Shown: positions 1 to 8,019 of the stretch, piece after piece
Position numbering within the stretch: the stretch's first letter is position 1
How the letters are laid out: each line of letters opens with the position of its first letter
From: Mesorhizobium sp.
Lineage (GTDB): Bacteria > Pseudomonadota > Alphaproteobacteria > Rhizobiales > Rhizobiaceae
DNA: 64,000 nt
Direction of reading: 5' to 3'
Assembly: GCF_004963255.1 (NCBI RefSeq)
Contig: NZ_SUGA01000024.1
Span: 1-64,000 of the forward strand
Made by a program: the position numbers and the translations under genes
The notes under the pieces: model-generated
Told to the model about the DNA's origin: nothing
The model's input: only the letters and a program-made list of their open reading frames with translations
Database searches by the model: none

Positions 1-330
1 TATCCGCCTCAATCAACAGGCCAGATCAATGGCTTGCGGATAGTTCACGGCCGACTTTTTGGCGTGGGCCTTGGCGACGCTCCAATCACCAGCGCCAATG
101 CGCCAATCAATGCTGATTTTGCGCTCGCCTTGCGTGCCTTGTCGGCGACGGCGTTGGCTTTGTTTTTCGCGCCCTCAATGTTCCCCGAGACGCATCAACA
201 CGCTTCGTGGCGCAGCCTCTTCGCCGATGCAAGGTCGCTCGGCACGTTGTGACGCCACTGTGAACGACGCTTCGGTGTTGCCACCCGTGAGCTTCGGCGG
301 CAAGTCAGTGGAAGAGAAACCGGCCGGCCA
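1..330. other. No convincing gene; possible membrane-protein scrap
   Basis: Overlapping short reading frames on the plus strand look like noise. On the minus strand, roughly 19-170, one frame reads an Ala/Lys-rich stretch followed by a hydrophobic run containing ALIGALALVIGA, then goes out of frame. This resembles the C-terminal tail of a small membrane protein, but upstream bases carry stops, so at most it is a decayed remnant. Confidence 0.3.
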
Positions 331-630
331 CTAGATCCGCGTCACCTTGTCGAGATGCAGTCGCAGCCTTTGGCCTTCAGCATAGTTCAGAGCATATTGC
401 TCGCTCACAAAGGTGCGGGCGCTTTCTTTCCCGTCCTCCTGGACGAGGACGTGCCATTCCCCACAAACCTCGGTTATCGAGACGGAATTCACGGTGCAAT
501 GCTCTGCGCTATAGGGATTGAGCAACGGTCTCGTCTCAATCAGTAATTCGCGCGACCGCTCGATCGCTTCCTTCGAGCTTGCGATGAGTTCGACGTCGAG
601 CGCTGTTTGGTTTGGGCAAGTGGAGACCAA
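331..630 (-). CDS. Hypothetical 99-aa protein with a truncated relative at 44.6 kb
   Basis: A complete small reading frame with no domain I can name. The N-terminal half carries the pattern D-x-x-L-(I)-A-x-S-(x)n-IER-x-R-x-LLIET-x-P. The same pattern recurs in the fragment at 44509-44697, which supports real coding. The C-terminal half is mixed polar with alternating hydrophobics (CGEWHVLVQEDGKE), compatible with a small beta sheet. No signal peptide or membrane segment is visible. It stands alone between low-information stretches. Function unknown. Confidence 0.6.
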   Translation of the reverse strand: MVSTCPNQTALDVELIASSKEAIERSRELLIETRPLLNPYSAEHCTVNSVSITEVCGEWHVLVQEDGKESARTFVSEQYALNYAEGQRLRLHLDKVTRI

Positions 631-789
631 CGAATCGCTCCCGGTCTGGGTTCAGACAAGAGCGCGGTCGGTGTGTCTCTCAGCCGCCGATGTCCACAAG
701 GTCGTTACCGGCGATAGGTCACTTATGCGCCCGTGCCGGATCGCCACCAACCACATCTGATATGGCAGTAGTCGCACGTTCCATCACAA

Positions 790-823
790 GAGCCCGTTCG
801 CCTGGGGAGGGTCGAACGGGCTC
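790..823. repeat. Perfect 11-bp inverted repeat (stem-loop)
   Basis: Arms GAGCCCGTTCG and CGAACGGGCTC are separated by 12 bases. No T-run follows on either strand, so it is a weak candidate as an intrinsic terminator. It lies between the minus-strand gene at 331-630 and the plus-strand gene at 954. Confidence 0.6.
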
Positions 824-953
824 CGGGGTCTGGGCCCCCGGCTGCGCTGGGACCTCGGCACGAGCTGCGCAGCGAAACACAACAAGGCGGCTGGCGGATT
901 GTTCCATTAGCTGGCGCTTGCGAACCTATCTGCCGCTCCGGCATTGTAATGGC

Positions 954-1256
954 ATGGCCAAGGGCAGCATAAAGGTCGGCGACGAGGTCGCCATAACGGC
1001 AACCGTGCGCAAGCGCGTGACAGAGGACAGGGTCAGCGTTTTGATCCCGTCGTACCATCAACCACATTCGATCGTGGACACCACGCCTCACATCAGCAGC
1101 GGGCAGCAGATCGAGATTGTGGGAGAGGTCACACGCGTCGACGACGACACGGTGACGGTCGGCGGCAAGGATCTCGGGATAACGGTCAAGACGAACACTG
1201 TGCGGCTGGTGACGAGCCACGTTCCACCTAAGAGGAAGGCACCCTCCGCTAACTAG
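954..1256 (+). CDS. Hypothetical 100-aa beta-rich protein
   Basis: The frame stays open upstream, but the upstream part is Arg/Ser-rich and uncharacteristic, so the ATG at 954 (MAKGSIKVGDEV) is chosen as the start. The protein is dominated by alternating hydrophobic/polar strands (KVGDEVAITATVRKR, GQQIEIVGEVTRVDDD, VTVGGKDLGITVKTNTVRLV) with frequent Gly-Asp turns, which suggests a small beta-barrel or SH3/KOW-like fold. That fold is an inference. There is no signal peptide and the tail is basic (PPKRKAP). The binding partner is unknown. Confidence 0.6.
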   Translation: MAKGSIKVGDEVAITATVRKRVTEDRVSVLIPSYHQPHSIVDTTPHISSGQQIEIVGEVTRVDDDTVTVGGKDLGITVKTNTVRLVTSHVPPKRKAPSAN

Positions 1257-1375
1257 GCAACTTAGTCGCCTGTGGAGCGCCGTTCGCCTAGTCGGCTCGC
1301 GCGCGCTCGCACCTCTGAGCCGGAACAAGGCTTGGCGATCATCGTTGGAGCGGTGACCGAAACGGGGCGCTATGC

Positions 1376-1567
1376 ATGAAAACCTACCAAGTCGAGGAGA
1401 TGGCCGGTGAGACGCCGGTTTCCCGTAACACAGTCACCGCCAAGTCGCCGTGGGAGGCTGCGACCCTCAGTACCAAGAAAGAGGTCCAGGCGCGCAGAGA
1501 AGAACGGCTATGGGTTCGCGTTACCGAAGAAAGCGGCCGCGCGGTATACAAATACGCGTTCAAATAG
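1376..1567 (+). CDS. Hypothetical 63-aa protein
   Basis: A short frame beginning MKTYQVEEMAGE and ending in aromatic-rich VYKYAFK. Its pattern, beta strands around a Lys/Glu-rich helix (SPWEAATLSTKKEVQARREE), fits a compact alpha/beta protein. It precedes another small gene at 1619 by about 50 bases in the same direction, so the two may be co-transcribed. No family is recognised. Confidence 0.5.
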   Translation: MKTYQVEEMAGETPVSRNTVTAKSPWEAATLSTKKEVQARREERLWVRVTEESGRAVYKYAFK

Positions 1568-1618
1568 CTGCCCTCGCCGGACCGGCGGAACGAGCAAAGG
1601 ACAGGTGCGTTCCTCTTC

Positions 1619-1861
1619 ATGGTTCTCGACGACGAGATCGAAATGGTGAAAGGCCATGTGAGGCTGGGTGAGCAGCATCTGCTTCGTCAACACGAACTCA
1701 TTGCCCAACTGGAGCGGGACAACCTGCCGACACGTCTAGCCATCGAATTGCTCCACCAATTAGAGGACATGCAAGCTCTGCACCGCCTGCATTTGTCGCG
1801 GCTGCTGCGCATGGCGGTGGATAGTGAGCCCTCCTTCACGATATCAAGGCATTTTAATTGA
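1619..1861 (+). CDS. Hypothetical 80-aa all-helical protein
   Basis: The sequence is almost entirely amphipathic helix: a long helix with charged heptad-like spacing (DDEIEMVKGHVRLGEQHLL), a second with LLHQLEDMQALHRLHLSRLL, then a short polar tail. Cys is absent and His and Leu are abundant. It is followed by a GC-rich hairpin with a short T-run at 1967-2000, which is consistent with it ending a small transcription unit. Function unknown. Confidence 0.6.
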   Translation: MVLDDEIEMVKGHVRLGEQHLLRQHELIAQLERDNLPTRLAIELLHQLEDMQALHRLHLSRLLRMAVDSEPSFTISRHFN

Positions 1862-1966
1862 AGGCGCAACCAGCTCTCATAATCTGGCTTGCGTGATGAG
1901 ACGCGCCCCCCCCGTACTCATCGGGATATCAGCGAAACAAGCCTATCGGGTTGCGCTATAAGCGAT

Positions 1967-2000
1967 GAGCCCGCATCGAGGGGAACGACGCGGGCTCTTT
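1967..2000 (+). terminator. Candidate intrinsic terminator
   Basis: An 8-bp stem GAGCCCGC/GCGGGCTC with a 15-base loop is followed by TTTG. It lies about 105 bases after the stop of the 80-aa gene. The T-run is short, so termination may be inefficient. Confidence 0.5.
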
Positions 2001-2117
2001 GTCGGGTGATGCAAGCCCGACCGCGACGCCAGCACAGCCTAGCCAAAAAGATGCTGCGCCGTTGTCCGAACCGCCGCCTGGCTGGAATGTTCCAGCAACA
2101 AAAAGTCTGCTGGCTGG

Positions 2118-2432
2118 GAGCTAGCGGGTCTCGGCTACGAGATCTGGGTGGCGCCGGAATACCAGCGCGCCGCCTACCAGGCGCTCCTGGCTGCGGGAGG
2201 GGAGTTCGGCATCGGCCTGTTCGGCTCGCGCGCGCTGAATGCGCTCAGGCTGGAGAAGAACTACGGGTCATGGGCGCGCGAATACCGGCCGATCTACGGG
2301 CCGGTCGAGGCCGGGCTCGACCGCTTCGTCGCTTATGGCAAGGACGCCGATTTCATCGGCAAGGAAGCGGCGCTAGCCGAGCGCAGAGAGGGCGGCAAGC
2401 TTCGGCTGCGCAGCTTCATCGTAGAGGCCAAG
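2118..2432 (+). pseudogene. C-terminal fragment of a sarcosine/dimethylglycine dehydrogenase-like (GcvT-type) gene
   Basis: The frame from GAG at 2118 reads about 105 residues typical of the folate-binding aminomethyltransferase half of dimethylglycine/sarcosine dehydrogenases. Examples are FGSRALNALRLEKNYG, EYRPIYGPVEAGL and DADFIGKEAAL. There is no start codon context, no FAD-binding domain upstream, and after about 2432 the frame runs into unrelated sequence. This is a relic of a much larger gene (usually over 800 aa). It lies in frame with, and is accidentally joined to, the downstream DUF6894 gene, so a long composite frame here should not be annotated as one protein. Confidence 0.75.
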
Positions 2433-2689
2433 CAAGCGCTGTTATCGCACCGGCGCCAGCAAAGCGAAATGGGCGCCTTGCGGGTCCTGGCACTGGATCA
2501 TCCACTGGCCGCTCGGTACGTCCATCGGCTGTGCAATCTCGGTGTGTGGGCTGTCAGTCGACAAGGACCGGCGGCCCCGATGGTCCAGCAACAATGGCTG
2601 TGAGCTTCGCCTTGCAACGAGCACAGGCGATCGCTGCGAAACAAAGCGGTGGAGCGAGCGTTGTTCTGCAGTTCAACAAGGCTAGCGAC

Positions 2690-2986
2690 ATGCCCATTTT
2701 TCATTTCCACGTCGACAACGGCGAATTCAACCCCGATGATGAAGGCGTCGATCTCCCCGATCTGGATGCCGCGCGCCAGGAAGCAGTGCGCGCTGCCGGC
2801 GAGATGATCAACGACAGCAAGCAATCTTTCTGGGAGCATATGACCCCTTGGATAATGAACGTAACGGATGACCAAAATCGGCTTCTGTTCACTCTGCAGT
2901 TCGCTGCAAAGGTGCCATCTGGACAGGCCCTTTACATTCCGCGAGAGGGCGAAGCAAAAAACCCGCTGGCCGAAGCCAGCGGGTGA
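2690..2986 (+). CDS. DUF6894 family protein
   Basis: ATG at 2690 gives 98 aa starting MPIFHFHVDNGEF, with the family hallmarks: an aromatic N-terminal strand, D-x-EGVDLPDLDAARQEA, and a following helix and strand (DDQNRLLFTLQF). DUF6894 proteins are small and common in Rhizobiales; their role is unknown. The last ten residues are encoded by the arm of a terminator hairpin (2961-2984) that serves the opposite strand. The natural C-terminus may therefore have been replaced at a junction near 2930-2950. Confidence 0.7.
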   Translation: MPIFHFHVDNGEFNPDDEGVDLPDLDAARQEAVRAAGEMINDSKQSFWEHMTPWIMNVTDDQNRLLFTLQFAAKVPSGQALYIPREGEAKNPLAEASG

Positions 2987-3191
2987 GAGGTGGTTGGGCG
3001 AGGACCCGCCAGGACCGAGCGACCACAGCGGATGGGCAGCGCCTACAAATCGCTTGCTTCCGGCGCAGCTCGTCGACCTCCCGCTTCAGGTCCTTGGATG
3101 ACGTCACGATGCGGCGCCGAAGTCCTGACAGTTCGTCCAGGCGGCGATTGAAGTCCGCCGCTCGCTGATCCGTCGCCTGATTCCGCCCCAT
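2889..3191 (-). CDS. Possible small coiled-coil protein, 3' end doubtful
   Basis: The first 50 residues from the ATG at 3191 are a charged amphipathic helix (NRRLDELSGLRRRIV, DLKREVDELRRKQA) typical of a short coiled coil. The rest is Arg/Pro-rich and reads straight through the strong minus-strand terminator at 2961-2984, which real coding should not do. The gene may be frameshifted near 3055. The terminator supports a minus-strand transcript here, but the protein end is uncertain. Confidence 0.3.
   Translation of the reverse strand: MGRNQATDQRAADFNRRLDELSGLRRRIVTSSKDLKREVDELRRKQAICRRCPSAVVARSWRVLAQPPLTRWLRPAGFLLRPLAECKGPVQMAPLQRTAE
2961..2984 (-). terminator. Strong intrinsic terminator, minus strand
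   Basis: A perfect 10-bp stem (ACCCGCTGGC/GCCAGCGGGT) with tetraloop CGAA. On the minus strand it is followed by six T's (plus-strand A-run 2956-2961). It points to a transcript arriving from the right, and it overlaps the stop of the DUF6894 gene. Confidence 0.75.
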
Positions 3192-3961
3192 CTACTCGTT
3201 GTGCACCACGCCGGTCGGAAAGTTGCGCCTTCCGCCCCGTCTGCCGGGGTGTGCTCGCCAAATCATCCAGGGCGGAGCCATATTCCGTGCTGGATCTTGG
3301 CACGGTTCAGGAAGAGATCGGCTCACGCGGAGCGAAGACCGCCGCCTTCAACATCAATCCAAAAACCGGGTTGGCGATCGATATGGGAGTGGCGATGGAC
3401 TTTCCCCGCGCCCGCCCGGAGGATCAGGGAAGGCTGGATCTTGGCAAAGGGCCGGCAATCACACAGGGTGCGAACACTAATCCGGTGGTCTTCGAGGCTG
3501 CTTCGGTCGGTCGCGGAGGAAGAGGATATACCTTTCCAAATTCAGGCGCTGGGTAGTTCCAGTCCGACGGACGCCCGTGTAATCTAAGAGACTCGCAGCG
3601 GCGTCGCGAGCGGTGCGCTTTCGGTGCCATTGCGCTATATGCACACCCCGTCGGAGGTTCTTTGCCTCGACGATGTGCAAGCAACCGCCGATCTGGTTTG
3701 CGCCTATTGTCGACGATTGACGCCTGAGCTGGACTTCACGCCAGTATGAGGGGGTTTCCTTCCGGCATAGGCATGACCAGAAGGTCCCTTCACCTTTCAA
3801 CGGTTCACTGGTCCCGATTGGCGCCGAGCTTGCTTCTGGAACAGATGACCGTTGGACGGAGTTCGGTAGTGGGCAGCAGGCTCCAATCTGCCCAGCCGGC
3901 CCGCTGCTACTTCTCTTGGCTGAGGCGTGACTAGCAGCGGGCCACTCTGGCTAAACGCGAC
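3192..3961. other. No recognised gene
   Basis: About 770 bases with only short overlapping frames. The best of them, plus strand 3251-3556 (101 aa), contains AFNINPKTGLAIDMGVAMDF and a Gly-rich tail. It has no recognisable family and a poor start context, so I do not call it a gene. Confidence 0.4.
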
Positions 3962-4150
3962 ATGATTGCTATGGGAAAGAAGGCAAAGCTTAAGGCCAAA
4001 CATAGAGCTGAAAAGCCTTTAGAAAGCGCGCTCATCGCGGAAGCAGCCTACTACGCCCGCAGGTGCGGTATCACCATCTACGAAGCCGCTGAGATCATTC
4101 GACAAGCCACACACCGAACCAGGTCGAGAAGCGTAAGACAGGGCAAATAG
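3962..4150 (+). CDS. Small basic protein, DUF3606-like pattern
   Basis: A 62-aa frame (an alternative start is the ATG at 3971). It has a Lys-rich N-terminus and one clear helix-turn-helix-like stretch, AEAAYYARRCGITIYEAAEI. The spacing (aromatic-x-A-x3-GIT-x3-A-x-x-(I/L)I) matches the small protein at 11114-11320 and resembles DUF3606 proteins, whose function is unknown. The C-terminus is basic (HRTRSRSVRQGK), so nucleic-acid contact is possible. That is inference only. Confidence 0.45.
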   Translation: MIAMGKKAKLKAKHRAEKPLESALIAEAAYYARRCGITIYEAAEIIRQATHRTRSRSVRQGK

Positions 4151-4199
4151 TTTCGCCGACCAGACGTTATGGTGAGACTAACCGCCTCGAGTTACCGCC

Positions 4200-4340
4200 G
4201 GCGTCGTGCCGCTGGATGGCTGAGCTCTTCGGTCATTACGTCGAGCAACATGTTCTTGCGGCCGAGATCGTCCTCGCCCGGGGCTTGGGTGAAATAGCGC
4301 ATGCAGCAAGCTCGCCAAGCGCGCCGCCGAACTGCTCCAT
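4200..4340 (-). pseudogene. 5' fragment of a manganese catalase gene
   Basis: Read on the minus strand from 4340, the DNA encodes MEQFGG, then after a small deletion MRYFTQAPGEDDLGRKNML and a segment ending TEELSH. This is the same stretch found near residues 18-60 of the intact Mn-catalase at 6911-7873. A net 4-base loss relative to the intact copy breaks the frame, and homology stops after the first Mn-ligand motif (EELSH). It is therefore a scrap of a second catalase gene in opposite orientation, immediately upstream of the flavoprotein gene. Confidence 0.8.
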
Positions 4341-4427
4341 TTTTTAACCTCCCGCCAGCAGCAACTTGACTGGATGCTGCACAAGCACGCTAACGGAACA
4401 ACAAGGGCCTGTGCTTGTTCGGCGGCG

Positions 4428-5402
4428 ATGATCAATCCGGGCATCAATCGCTTTTGCGATGTCGCTGTTGTGGGGGGCGGTCCTGCCGGTCTTGCCGCGG
4501 CCGTCTATCTGTCTCGCTTCTTGCGATCCGTGCTGCTCTTCGACGCCGGCGACGGACGGGCGGAACTCATTCCCAAGACCCACAATTGCCCAGGCTTTCC
4601 CGATGGCGTTTCAGGCAAGGATCTGCTGGCCCGCTTGAGAGCGCAAGCGACGGCATACGGAACCGAAATCGTCGCGGCAGGCGTAAAGTCTCTGACGGCA
4701 CAACCCGGTGCTTTCGTTCTTGCAACGGGTGCCGGTCACGTTCATGCGTCCCGCGTTGTGCTCGCGACGGGCGTTGTCGATCGGGCTCCCGCCATGCATG
4801 GCCTGCGCAAGGCGATTGCGGCAGGGATTGTTCGGCTGTGTCCTGTTTGCGATGCTTATGAGGTTCAGGGACAGCGCATCGCGGTTGTTGGCCCCGAACG
4901 CTCGGCTCTTAAAGAGGCTCTGTACCTGCGGCACTACAGTCGGGACATTTGCATCATATGCAACTATCCCGAAGACATTTCAGGGTCTACCCGTGCGAAG
5001 GCTGACGCCGCCGGCATTGCGGTCCGGGACTTCGTGGACGATCTTGTTCTACGGAACTCCGGCCTCGATCTCGTCATGGCGGATGGATCGACGGAGCGGA
5101 TCGACGTGCTTTATACCGCCATGGGGTGCGACGTTCGATCGGAACTCGCCATGGAAGTTGGCGCGCACTGTGATGAGGACGGCTACATTCTCGTTGGACC
5201 ACACGCGCAAACCTCGATCGAGGGGGTCTACGCCGTCGGAGACGTGGCCAAAGCACTGAACCAGATAGCGGTGGGATTTGGTCAGGCGGCTTTGGCATCC
5301 ACTCATATCCACAATGCCATGCTAGCGGAGCGAGCCGGCTCACGATGCGAGAAAGAGCCAGAAGCGCATCATCAGTCCCCAAATCCAAGACCTGGCGGAT
5401 GA
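4428..5402 (+). CDS. Thioredoxin-reductase-like NAD(P)/FAD oxidoreductase
   Basis: A 324-aa protein from the ATG at 4428. The open frame extends 18 codons further up, but that part is atypical. Features in order: FAD Rossmann motif VVGGGPAGLAA (residues 14-24); a CPVC redox-disulfide motif at 138-141, in the position of CATC in TrxB; a second nucleotide-binding region (IAVVGPERSALKEALYL); and the FAD-contact motif VYAVGDV near the end. Length matches the class-II pyridine nucleotide-disulfide reductases. The second Rossmann motif is unusual, VVGPERSA instead of GGGxSA/G, so NAD(P)H preference is unclear. It probably reduces a thioredoxin-like or peroxide-linked partner; the intact Mn-catalase lies 1.5 kb away. 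Confidence 0.85.
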   Translation: MINPGINRFCDVAVVGGGPAGLAAAVYLSRFLRSVLLFDAGDGRAELIPKTHNCPGFPDGVSGKDLLARLRAQATAYGTEIVAAGVKSLTAQPGAFVLATGAGHVHASRVVLATGVVDRAPAMHGLRKAIAAGIVRLCPVCDAYEVQGQRIAVVGPERSALKEALYLRHYSRDICIICNYPEDISGSTRAKADAAGIAVRDFVDDLVLRNSGLDLVMADGSTERIDVLYTAMGCDVRSELAMEVGAHCDEDGYILVGPHAQTSIEGVYAVGDVAKALNQIAVGFGQAALASTHIHNAMLAERAGSRCEKEPEAHHQSPNPRPGG

Positions 5403-5517
5403 TAATGATCGACAGGTCAATTACCGGCTTTGATGCCTATCGGTCACGCCTTCATCGCGGCCACCGACGTTTCACAGTGGCCTTGAACGCGGAACCGTAC
5501 CTGCCACCATCGATGCC

Positions 5518-5672
5518 ATGCACCTTGTTCAAATTCTGCTCCCATGTATGGACAACCAAGGGCAGCCTTTCGGGCAGGAAGAATTCGAGAGGGTAAAGGA
5601 AGAGCTGGGTGGCCGTTTCGACGGCGTTACCGCTTTCCTCCAGGCTCCTGCGGATGGGCTGTGGAGAATGGG
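5518..5672 (+). pseudogene. N-terminal fragment of a small conserved hypothetical protein
   Basis: About 50 residues starting MHLVQILLPCMDNQGQPF and running to APADGLWR. The layout resembles a widespread family of roughly 100-aa bacterial hypotheticals with that N-terminus and a 'VTAY-x-x-AP-(A)-(x)GLW' segment. After GLWR the frame continues only into sequence belonging to the adjacent exonuclease III pseudogene, so the gene is truncated by a deletion junction. The family assignment is from memory of the pattern. Confidence 0.5.
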
Positions 5673-5707
5673 GGCCAGGGTGTTCGAAATACCCCTGGGA
5701 GATAGCG

Positions 5708-6481
5708 ATGACGCGGATCGCGACGTTCAACGTCAATGGCGTCAATGGCCGCTTGCCGGTGCTGCTGAAGTGGCTTGGCGAGACTGCCTATGACGTGGTC
5801 TGCCTCCAGGAACTGAAAACGTCGGACGACAAATTTCCGATCGAGGCAATTCGAGATGCCGGCTTCGGCGCGATCTGGCACGGCCAGAAATCCTACAATG
5901 GCGTGGCAATCCTAGCGCGTGGAACCGACCCGGTCGAGCGCCGCCGCGGCTTGCCGGGCGATCCCGATGATACGCATAGCCGCTATTTGGAGGCGGAGAT
6001 CGACGACCTTGTCGTCGGCTGCATCTATCTCCCCAATGGCAATTCGGCGCCAGGCCCTAAGTTCGATTACAAGCTCCGCTGGTTCGAACGTCTCCTGACC
6101 TACAGCTAATCCATACTAGACGAGCGCGCCGTTCTCTGTGGCGACTACAATGTCGTCCCCACCGAGATGGACGCTGTAGTGCCTGCGCGCTGGTTGGGCG
6201 ATGCCGTCTTCTTCCCGGAAGCCGGAGCGCCTACGCTCGCATGCTGGACCTGGGCTGGGTGGATGCGATTCGCCGGATCTACCCAGGCAAGGGCATATAC
6301 ACCTATTGGAACTTCTCCTACGGCGGCGGCTACGATCGCAGCTCCGGCCTGCGCATGGATCACTTGCTTGTAAGCCCATCGCTTGCGCAGACGATCCAAG
6401 CGGCAGGTGTCGATGTCGAGACCCGTTGGGTGGGAAAAGCCCAGCGATCACGCTCCCGCCTGGATCGACGTCGACCGATGA
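5708..6481 (+). pseudogene. xth: Exodeoxyribonuclease III (xth), broken
   Basis: The frame from 5708 begins MTRIATFNVNGVNGRL and continues with VVCLQELKTSDDKFP (the catalytic QELK motif), VAILARG and GCIYLPNG, then stops at about 6107. The remaining parts of the family are readable downstream in other frames: LCGDYNVVPTEMD, then LGWVDAIRRIYPGKGIYTYW, GLRMDHLLVSPSLA, and at 6440-6481 the SDHAPAWID motif ending in TGA. At least one nonsense change and two or more frameshifts interrupt it. Intact proteins are about 260 aa and act as AP endonuclease/3'-5' exonuclease in base-excision repair. Confidence 0.85.
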
Positions 6482-6910
6482 AACCGCCGCGCTTGCCCCC
6501 TTCTGGCCTGGACCTTTGTGCTTGTTCAGCCCGCGCCGATGGATCACTGACCCGTCGTCCCGAGGTGCGTCGATTGACCGGTCAGACGCGCTCCCGATCG
6601 CCGGCACGGTGTTGTCGCGCTAGTCGAGCGTGCCGCGGGCGCGACGTGATCGGAATGGCCTGAAGGCTCATCAAAGCAAAATTCCACCAGAAGGTTCTTT
6701 CGCCCTGACTTCAGTCCCTGGCTGGGATGAAACCGGCGGGGCGGGAAGGTGTGCCCGGCCTGCCTACGCGGGTGGTCTCACTCTGCTTGCGAGTCCGAGC
6801 GGTAAAATTCTTGATGATCAGCCAAGAGAGGGGACTATCCACCATTCTATTTGCGCGAGGAACAATCACCGCGCCGCGATGTTAGGGAGCCTCAACCCTG
6901 GAGGCCCCCC
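6482..6910. other. Gap upstream of the Mn-catalase, no recognised gene
   Basis: Short frames only. A plus-strand frame at 6630-6983 (117 aa) has no recognised family and overlaps the catalase start out of frame. The last 60 bases presumably hold the catalase promoter, but I see no convincing -35/-10 pair. Confidence 0.4.
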
Positions 6911-7873
6911 ATGTTCATGCACAACAAGCGACTGCAGTACACCGTCCGTGTTTCGGAACCCAATCCGCGTCTCGCCTGTATGATCATGGAACAGTTCGGA
7001 GGCGCCGATGGCGAGCTTGCCGCCGCCATGCGCTACTTCACCCAAGGGCTGGGCGAAGACGATGTCGGCCGCAAGGACATGTTGCTCGACATCGCGACCG
7101 AGGAATTGAGCCACCTGGAGGTCGTCGGCTCAATTGTCACCATGCTCAACAAAGGCCTGAAAGCACAGCTTGCCGAAGGGCAGATGAAGGAGGCAGAGCT
7201 CTACTTGATGGTTGGCGCCAGCGGCACGACGGCCAAGGAGTCCATCCTGTTCGGCGGCGCACCTGCGCTGTGCGACTCCGCAGGGGTGCCGTGGACTGCC
7301 GCCTATATCGATTCCCGCGGCGAGCCCACCGTCGACCTTCGGTCCAACATTGCGGCGGAGGCAAGGGCCAAAATCGTCTATGAGCGGCTGATCAACATCA
7401 CCGATGATCCCGGCGTCAAGGACGCGCTAGGGTTCCTCATGACGCGCGAAATCGCGCATCAGAAATCGTTCGAGAAAGCGCTGTACGCGATTGAGAACAA
7501 CTTCCCCACCGGCAAGCTCCCCGGGATCGAGAGATTTGCCAGTATGTACGTCAACACGTCGCAGGGCGAAGGGGACATGAACGGGCCGTGGAACTCGGGC
7601 GACGAATGGGACCGCGTGGACGACCTTGAGGAAGTCATGCCGGCGGACGATGGCGATGGTACGGCAACAGTCAAGCTGGCGGCCAAGGACATGAAGATCG
7701 TAGCCAAGATGGGCGAGCGCACGCTTTCTGACCCCTCCTCCGCTCCGATCACGGGCGCGGATCTAGGTGCCGGACCGGGGGCCGGGCGAACCAAGAATGG
7801 CGACATGGGCGGCGCGGCTAGCATCAAAGAGGCGCCTGCGCGGGCAGAGGCCACCGCTCGCAAGAAAAGATGA
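6911..7873 (+). CDS. Manganese catalase
   Basis: A 320-aa di-manganese catalase that disproportionates H2O2 in the cytoplasm. The start at 6911 is preceded by a GGAGG-like site (CTGGAGGCCCCCC). The ferritin-like four-helix core carries the expected ligands: E in IMEQFGGADGELAAAMRYF, E and H in ATEELSHLEVVG, E in IAAEARAKIVYERL, and E/H in TREIAHQKSFEKAL. The C-terminal 70 residues form the acidic, then Ala/Gly/Lys-rich tail usual in the family. It stands alone downstream of the dead xth gene. A decayed piece of a second copy is at 4200-4340. Confidence 0.93.
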   Translation: MFMHNKRLQYTVRVSEPNPRLACMIMEQFGGADGELAAAMRYFTQGLGEDDVGRKDMLLDIATEELSHLEVVGSIVTMLNKGLKAQLAEGQMKEAELYLMVGASGTTAKESILFGGAPALCDSAGVPWTAAYIDSRGEPTVDLRSNIAAEARAKIVYERLINITDDPGVKDALGFLMTREIAHQKSFEKALYAIENNFPTGKLPGIERFASMYVNTSQGEGDMNGPWNSGDEWDRVDDLEEVMPADDGDGTATVKLAAKDMKIVAKMGERTLSDPSSAPITGADLGAGPGAGRTKNGDMGGAASIKEAPARAEATARKKR

Positions 7874-8019
7874 AGGTTGGGGTTGATTGGGCCCTGCCAA
7901 TTTGACGAGGCCCGGTGCGTCCTTACGGGTAGACGAGCTGCCAAAGGCGGAGAGACAGCCAGCGCTGGCCGCAAGACACTGTCGTTGCGTGTCCGTATCG
8001 CGCAGAGTTCGGAAGCTCG

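Noticed and set aside
723..1328. 201-aa minus-strand frame
   Set aside because: Antisense to the 100-aa gene, with a biased composition typical of a high-GC shadow.
1889..2986. 365-aa continuous plus-strand frame
   Set aside because: It is a chance fusion of an Arg-rich non-coding stretch, the GcvT-type gene scrap and the DUF6894 gene; only the last has its own start.
3251..3556. 101-aa plus-strand frame with some protein-like segments
   Set aside because: No family, weak start and unusual composition; mentioned only in the gap entry.
6482..6660. Possible start of a trehalose-phosphatase-like gene (MKPPRLPPSGLD)
   Set aside because: Only the first dozen residues look suggestive; the DxDGT motif is not readable in any frame.
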